A stretch of DNA of 7,680 nt. Origin: Deltaproteobacteria bacterium (GTDB taxonomy: Bacteria > Myxococcota > B64-G9). Every line of letters starts with the position of its first letter. The first letter of the stretch is position 1. A program made the translations under genes and the position numbers. The notes under the pieces are model-generated. The model was not told the DNA's origin. It ran no database searches and worked only from the letters and a program-made list of their open reading frames with translations. The stretch lies in assembly GCA_003647095.1 (NCBI GenBank), contig QMME01000182.1:1-7680 (forward strand), written 5' to 3'. Shown piece by piece: positions 5,116 through 7,680 of the stretch.

Positions 5116-6552
5116 ATGCGCCTGCTGCCCGAACTACAACTGAGCAAACGGATCGCCGCCCTGGCGGGGCCGGTGATCCTGGCCATGCTCTCGCAGACGG
5201 CCATCAACCTGCTGGACACCGCCATGGTGGGCCGCCTGCCCGGTGCCACCGGTATAGACGGGGTGGCCGGCATCGGGGTGAGCCTGCCGCTGTTCTGGGC
5301 CATCGGCGGCTTCCTGTCCGCCATTGCCATCGGTACCCAGGCCATCACCGCCCGGCGCATCGGCGAGGGCCAGCCGCTGCTGGCCGGCCGGGTACTGAGC
5401 AACTCCATGCTCATCGCCGCGGGATCGGGGTTGAGCGTATCCATCCTCGGTTACCTGTTCATCCCCGACATCTTCGGCCTGCTCAACCCCAATCCCAACG
5501 TAGTGCGCCTGGGCTCGGCCTACTGCCGGCTGCGCATGCTGGGCATCTTCTCCATGGTCACTACCATCGCCTACAAGGGGTTCTTCGACGGCGTCGGCAA
5601 GACCTACGTACACATGGTGGCCTCCATCGTCATGAACGTCCTCAACGCCTTCCTCAACGTGGTGCTCATCTTCGGCCTGCTGGGCTTCCCGCGCCTGGAA
5701 GTGGAAGGCGCGGCCCTGGCCTCGGTGATCTCCACCTACGTGGGCCTGGCCATCATGCTCCTGTGGAGCGTCCAGGGCGACATCCGCCGTCACTACCGGG
5801 TTTACCGCCTGGGCAACCTGAAGCTCCCGCTGGCGAGCGAGATCGTGCGCCTGTCGGTACCCTCGGGGCTGGCCACCATATTCGTCATGAGCGGCTTCCA
5901 GTTCTTCATGTGGGTTACCGGCCACCTGCACCCGGAACCCGACTGGTTCGCTCCCCTGGGCTTCATTCCCGTGCTCGGTCCCATGCTGCAGGGACATGCC
6001 CTGTCCAGCCCCGACCTGGCCACCAGCGCCACCTGGGTGATCATCTCCTTCCTGATGCTGGTGTTCATGACCTCCATCGCCTTCGGAACCGCCACCGCCA
6101 CCCTGGTCAGCCAGTCCATGGGTTCCGGGGACATGCGCATGGCCGAGCGCTACGGCTGGGAGTCGGTAAAACTGGGCATGTGGATCATGGGCGCCCTGGG
6201 CCTGGCGGTGATCGCCTGGCCACACATGTTTCTGGGCATCTTCACCGACAAGGAGCAGGTCATAAGCATCGCCATCGCCCCCATGCGCCTGATGGGCGCG
6301 GTGACCTCGCTGATGAGCGCCGGCCTGATACTGGTGCAGGCGCTGTTCGGGGCCGGAGCCACCAAGTTCGTCATGTTGGCGGAGATGGCCATGCACGGGC
6401 TGTGCCTGGTACCGCTTTCCTACCTGCTGGCGGTGGTGCTGCGCTTCGGACTGCTGGGCGCCTGGGTGGCCACGGCCAGCTACATCGTGCTGCTGTCTTC
6501 CATCATGGCCTGGAAATTCGCCGGTGGTTCCTGGAAGAAGATTCGCCTGTAA
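5116..6552 (+). CDS. MATE family multidrug/solute efflux transporter
   Basis: 478 residues from ATG 5116; GTG 5110 would add two residues and neither has a clear ribosome-binding site. The protein is hydrophobic throughout with about 12 membrane spans in two homologous lobes, the usual MATE length and plan. The N-lobe opens with PVILAMLSQTAINLLDTAMVG, where D34 sits at the position of the conserved TM1 Asp used for cation coupling in NorM/DinF-type members. Also seen are FDGVGKTYVHM (N-lobe), LVSQSMGSGD and FGAGATKFVMLAEM (C-lobe), matching the family's repeated signatures. MATE proteins expel organic cations or other small molecules across the inner membrane using H+ or Na+. Odd: residues about 270-303, between the first two spans of the C-lobe, form a Pro/His/Trp-containing stretch (HLHPEPDWFAPLGF onward) longer than the loop in ordinary MATEs. 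The substrate cannot be told. Transcribed away from pal. Confidence 0.92.
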   Translation: MRLLPELQLSKRIAALAGPVILAMLSQTAINLLDTAMVGRLPGATGIDGVAGIGVSLPLFWAIGGFLSAIAIGTQAITARRIGEGQPLLAGRVLSNSMLIAAGSGLSVSILGYLFIPDIFGLLNPNPNVVRLGSAYCRLRMLGIFSMVTTIAYKGFFDGVGKTYVHMVASIVMNVLNAFLNVVLIFGLLGFPRLEVEGAALASVISTYVGLAIMLLWSVQGDIRRHYRVYRLGNLKLPLASEIVRLSVPSGLATIFVMSGFQFFMWVTGHLHPEPDWFAPLGFIPVLGPMLQGHALSSPDLATSATWVIISFLMLVFMTSIAFGTATATLVSQSMGSGDMRMAERYGWESVKLGMWIMGALGLAVIAWPHMFLGIFTDKEQVISIAIAPMRLMGAVTSLMSAGLILVQALFGAGATKFVMLAEMAMHGLCLVPLSYLLAVVLRFGLLGAWVATASYIVLLSSIMAWKFAGGSWKKIRL

Positions 6553-6657
6553 GGAATCGATATTCCAATGAACCCTTGACACCCACCCACCCCGACACCA
6601 ATATCAGCGGGCGATGACGTTTCGGGGAAACGATCCATTGACAGAGGAGAAGAGAAA
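6553..6657 (+). promoter_or_regulatory. Intergenic leader of the LTD-protein gene: candidate promoter and inverted repeat
   Basis: A TTGACA at 6576-6581 is followed after 18 bases by AATATC (6600-6605), a weak -10, suggesting a separate promoter for the LTD gene. Downstream, CGTTTC-GGG-GAAACG (6618-6632) is a perfect 6-base inverted repeat in the predicted leader. A good ribosome-binding site, GAGGAGAAG, precedes ATG 6658. GGAAT-CGAT-ATTCC (6553-6566) directly follows the transporter stop but has no T-run. Confidence 0.35.
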
Positions 6658-7680
6658 ATGAGGAAAACGGCAATCGTTGTGGCAATGATCTGCCTGGCGG
6701 GCGCGGCCCTGGCCGCCGGTCCCGGTGACGTGGTCATCAACGAGGTGGCCTGGATGGGCACCTCCAATACCGGCGACGAGTGGCTGGAGCTGTACAACAC
6801 CACCGCTGCCGACATCGATCTCAACGGCTGGTACATCCTCGACGACGGCAGCACCACCTACATCCTCGACTCGTCCAACTGCGCCGGCGGCGACTGCACC
6901 ATTCCCGCCGGCGGCTACTTCGTCATCGAGGACAACGAGGGGGCCATCGGCGACATCACCGCCGATGCCGTCATCGACATCAGCCTGGGCAACAGCGGCG
7001 ATTCGCTGGAACTGTTCGACGACAACGACAACTCCATCGACCTGGTCGACTGCGCCAACGGCTGGTACGCCGGCGACAATTCCACCGACAGCACCATGGA
7101 GAGGCGCGATCCCACCTTTCCCGGCACCCTGCCCGCCAACTGGGGCACCAACGACGGCGTCACCATCAACGGCACCGACGCCAACGCCAGCCCCATCAAC
7201 GGCACCCCGGGAGCGCAGAACTCGATCTTCGGCCCCCTGCCCGGTCCCGAGGTGGCCCACGTCCACTGCCTGGATGCCACCGCCATCGACGTGGTCTTCA
7301 ACACCGCCGTGGAACAGGTTTCGGCCGAGCAGGTGGGCAACTACACCCTGAACGCCGGCGGCAGCGATATCACCCCTACCGCCGCCGTCCTGGACGGCAG
7401 CGATGCCAGCGTGGTCCACCTCACCGGCATCGCCGGTCTCAACGACGGTGATCTGACCACCCTGACGGTGAGCGGGGTGCGCGACGCCGTCACCGACATC
7501 GCCGCCGACGACTCGGCCCGCTTCCTGGCCGGCATCGTGGACATCGCCACGGTGCGGGCCGACGCCGACGCCAGCTTGGTGCCCGACCTGTTCGAAAACG
7601 ACCCCGATGTCTTTTTCACCGTCACCGGGCTGGTCACGGCGGTGAAACCCTTCGACGGGCGCGAGTCGTTCGTCCAGGAC
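6658..7680 (+). CDS. Secreted lamin-tail-domain (LTD) protein with Ig-like and OB-fold-like segments (C-terminus outside window)
   Basis: An open frame of 341 codons with a strong ribosome-binding site runs off the right edge. MRKTAIVVAMICLAGAALA is a typical signal peptide with cleavage near residue 19-20. Residues about 21-190 form a lamin tail domain: VVINEVAWMGTSNTGDEWLEL, then DLNGWYILDDG, IPAGGYFVIED and NSGDSLELFD, the standard strand order of bacterial LTDs; C-x(4)-C at its centre could be a disulfide. Residues 197-295 look like a bacterial Ig-like (SbsA-type) domain (VAHVHCLDATAIDVVFNTAV onward). From about 298 the segment with VRADAD and FTVTGLVTAV followed by ESFVQD resembles the OB-fold-like domain often found beside LTDs in extracellular nucleases and adhesive proteins. 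Composition is Asp/Asn/Thr-rich and acidic, as usual for secreted proteins. Catalytic domains, if any, lie beyond the window. A surface or extracellular role is inferred. Confidence 0.85.
   Translation, partial: MRKTAIVVAMICLAGAALAAGPGDVVINEVAWMGTSNTGDEWLELYNTTAADIDLNGWYILDDGSTTYILDSSNCAGGDCTIPAGGYFVIEDNEGAIGDITADAVIDISLGNSGDSLELFDDNDNSIDLVDCANGWYAGDNSTDSTMERRDPTFPGTLPANWGTNDGVTINGTDANASPINGTPGAQNSIFGPLPGPEVAHVHCLDATAIDVVFNTAVEQVSAEQVGNYTLNAGGSDITPTAAVLDGSDASVVHLTGIAGLNDGDLTTLTVSGVRDAVTDIAADDSARFLAGIVDIATVRADADASLVPDLFENDPDVFFTVTGLVTAVKPFDGRESFVQD

Noticed and set aside
6553..6566. GGAAT-CGAT-ATTCC as a terminator for the MATE gene
   Set aside because: Five AT-containing pairs and no following T-run make a weak hairpin; termination here is not supported.
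5134..6582. 482-codon minus-strand frame opposite the MATE gene
   Set aside because: His/Gln/Gly/Ala-rich antisense shadow of a transporter with clear membrane spans.
6638..6643. A second TTGACA just before the LTD gene
   Set aside because: It overlaps the region of the ribosome-binding site, so any transcript from it would begin inside the coding sequence; probably chance.

Overview
The window is GC-rich DNA, tightly packed with genes, from a Gram-negative (diderm) bacterium. That follows from a Pal lipoprotein with an OmpA-type peptidoglycan-binding domain next to a CpoB/YbgF homologue. A receiver-PATAN (DUF4388) regulator, Cys/Asp-rich repeats in a lipoprotein and a lamin-tail-domain secreted protein are the kind of content seen in Myxococcota, Desulfobacterota-like and Acidobacteriota genomes. 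The sequence alone does not settle the phylum. I see no RNA gene, insertion sequence, phage gene or CRISPR array.

Left part (1-2317, minus strand): one very long gene that runs off the left edge. It starts as a classical receiver domain, continues into PATAN/DUF4388, then a Pro/Glu/Ala-rich linker of nearly 300 residues, one membrane span, and a tail ending in identical KKPPVAPV octapeptides encoded by a 24-bp tandem repeat. A sigma70-like promoter with an inverted repeat inside it lies just upstream (2358-2386).

Middle part (2445-4797, minus strand): a compact three-gene operon read from right to left: pal, cpoB/ybgF, and a secreted TPM-domain protein. Both junctions are 4-base stop/start overlaps (GTGA and ATGA), so translation is probably coupled. 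Pal carries a long cysteine-rich repeat module between its lipid anchor and OmpA domain. A near-perfect intrinsic terminator (hairpin plus seven Ts) sits inside the first codons of cpoB, so it may act as an attenuator lowering cpoB and TPM expression relative to pal. A promoter and a leader hairpin precede pal. No tolB, tolQ, tolR or tolA is present here.

Right part (5116-7680, plus strand): a divergent MATE-family efflux transporter with an apparent extra loop in its C-terminal half, then a secreted lamin-tail-domain protein with an Ig-like segment and the beginning of an OB-fold-like domain, cut by the right edge.

The three pal-operon genes are envelope proteins likely to act together at the peptidoglycan/outer-membrane interface. 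The regulator, transporter and LTD protein are neighbours without an evident shared pathway. The least ordinary items are the membrane-anchored response regulator with its TonB-like Lys/Pro repeats, the cysteine-rich Pal, and the terminator placed inside cpoB.
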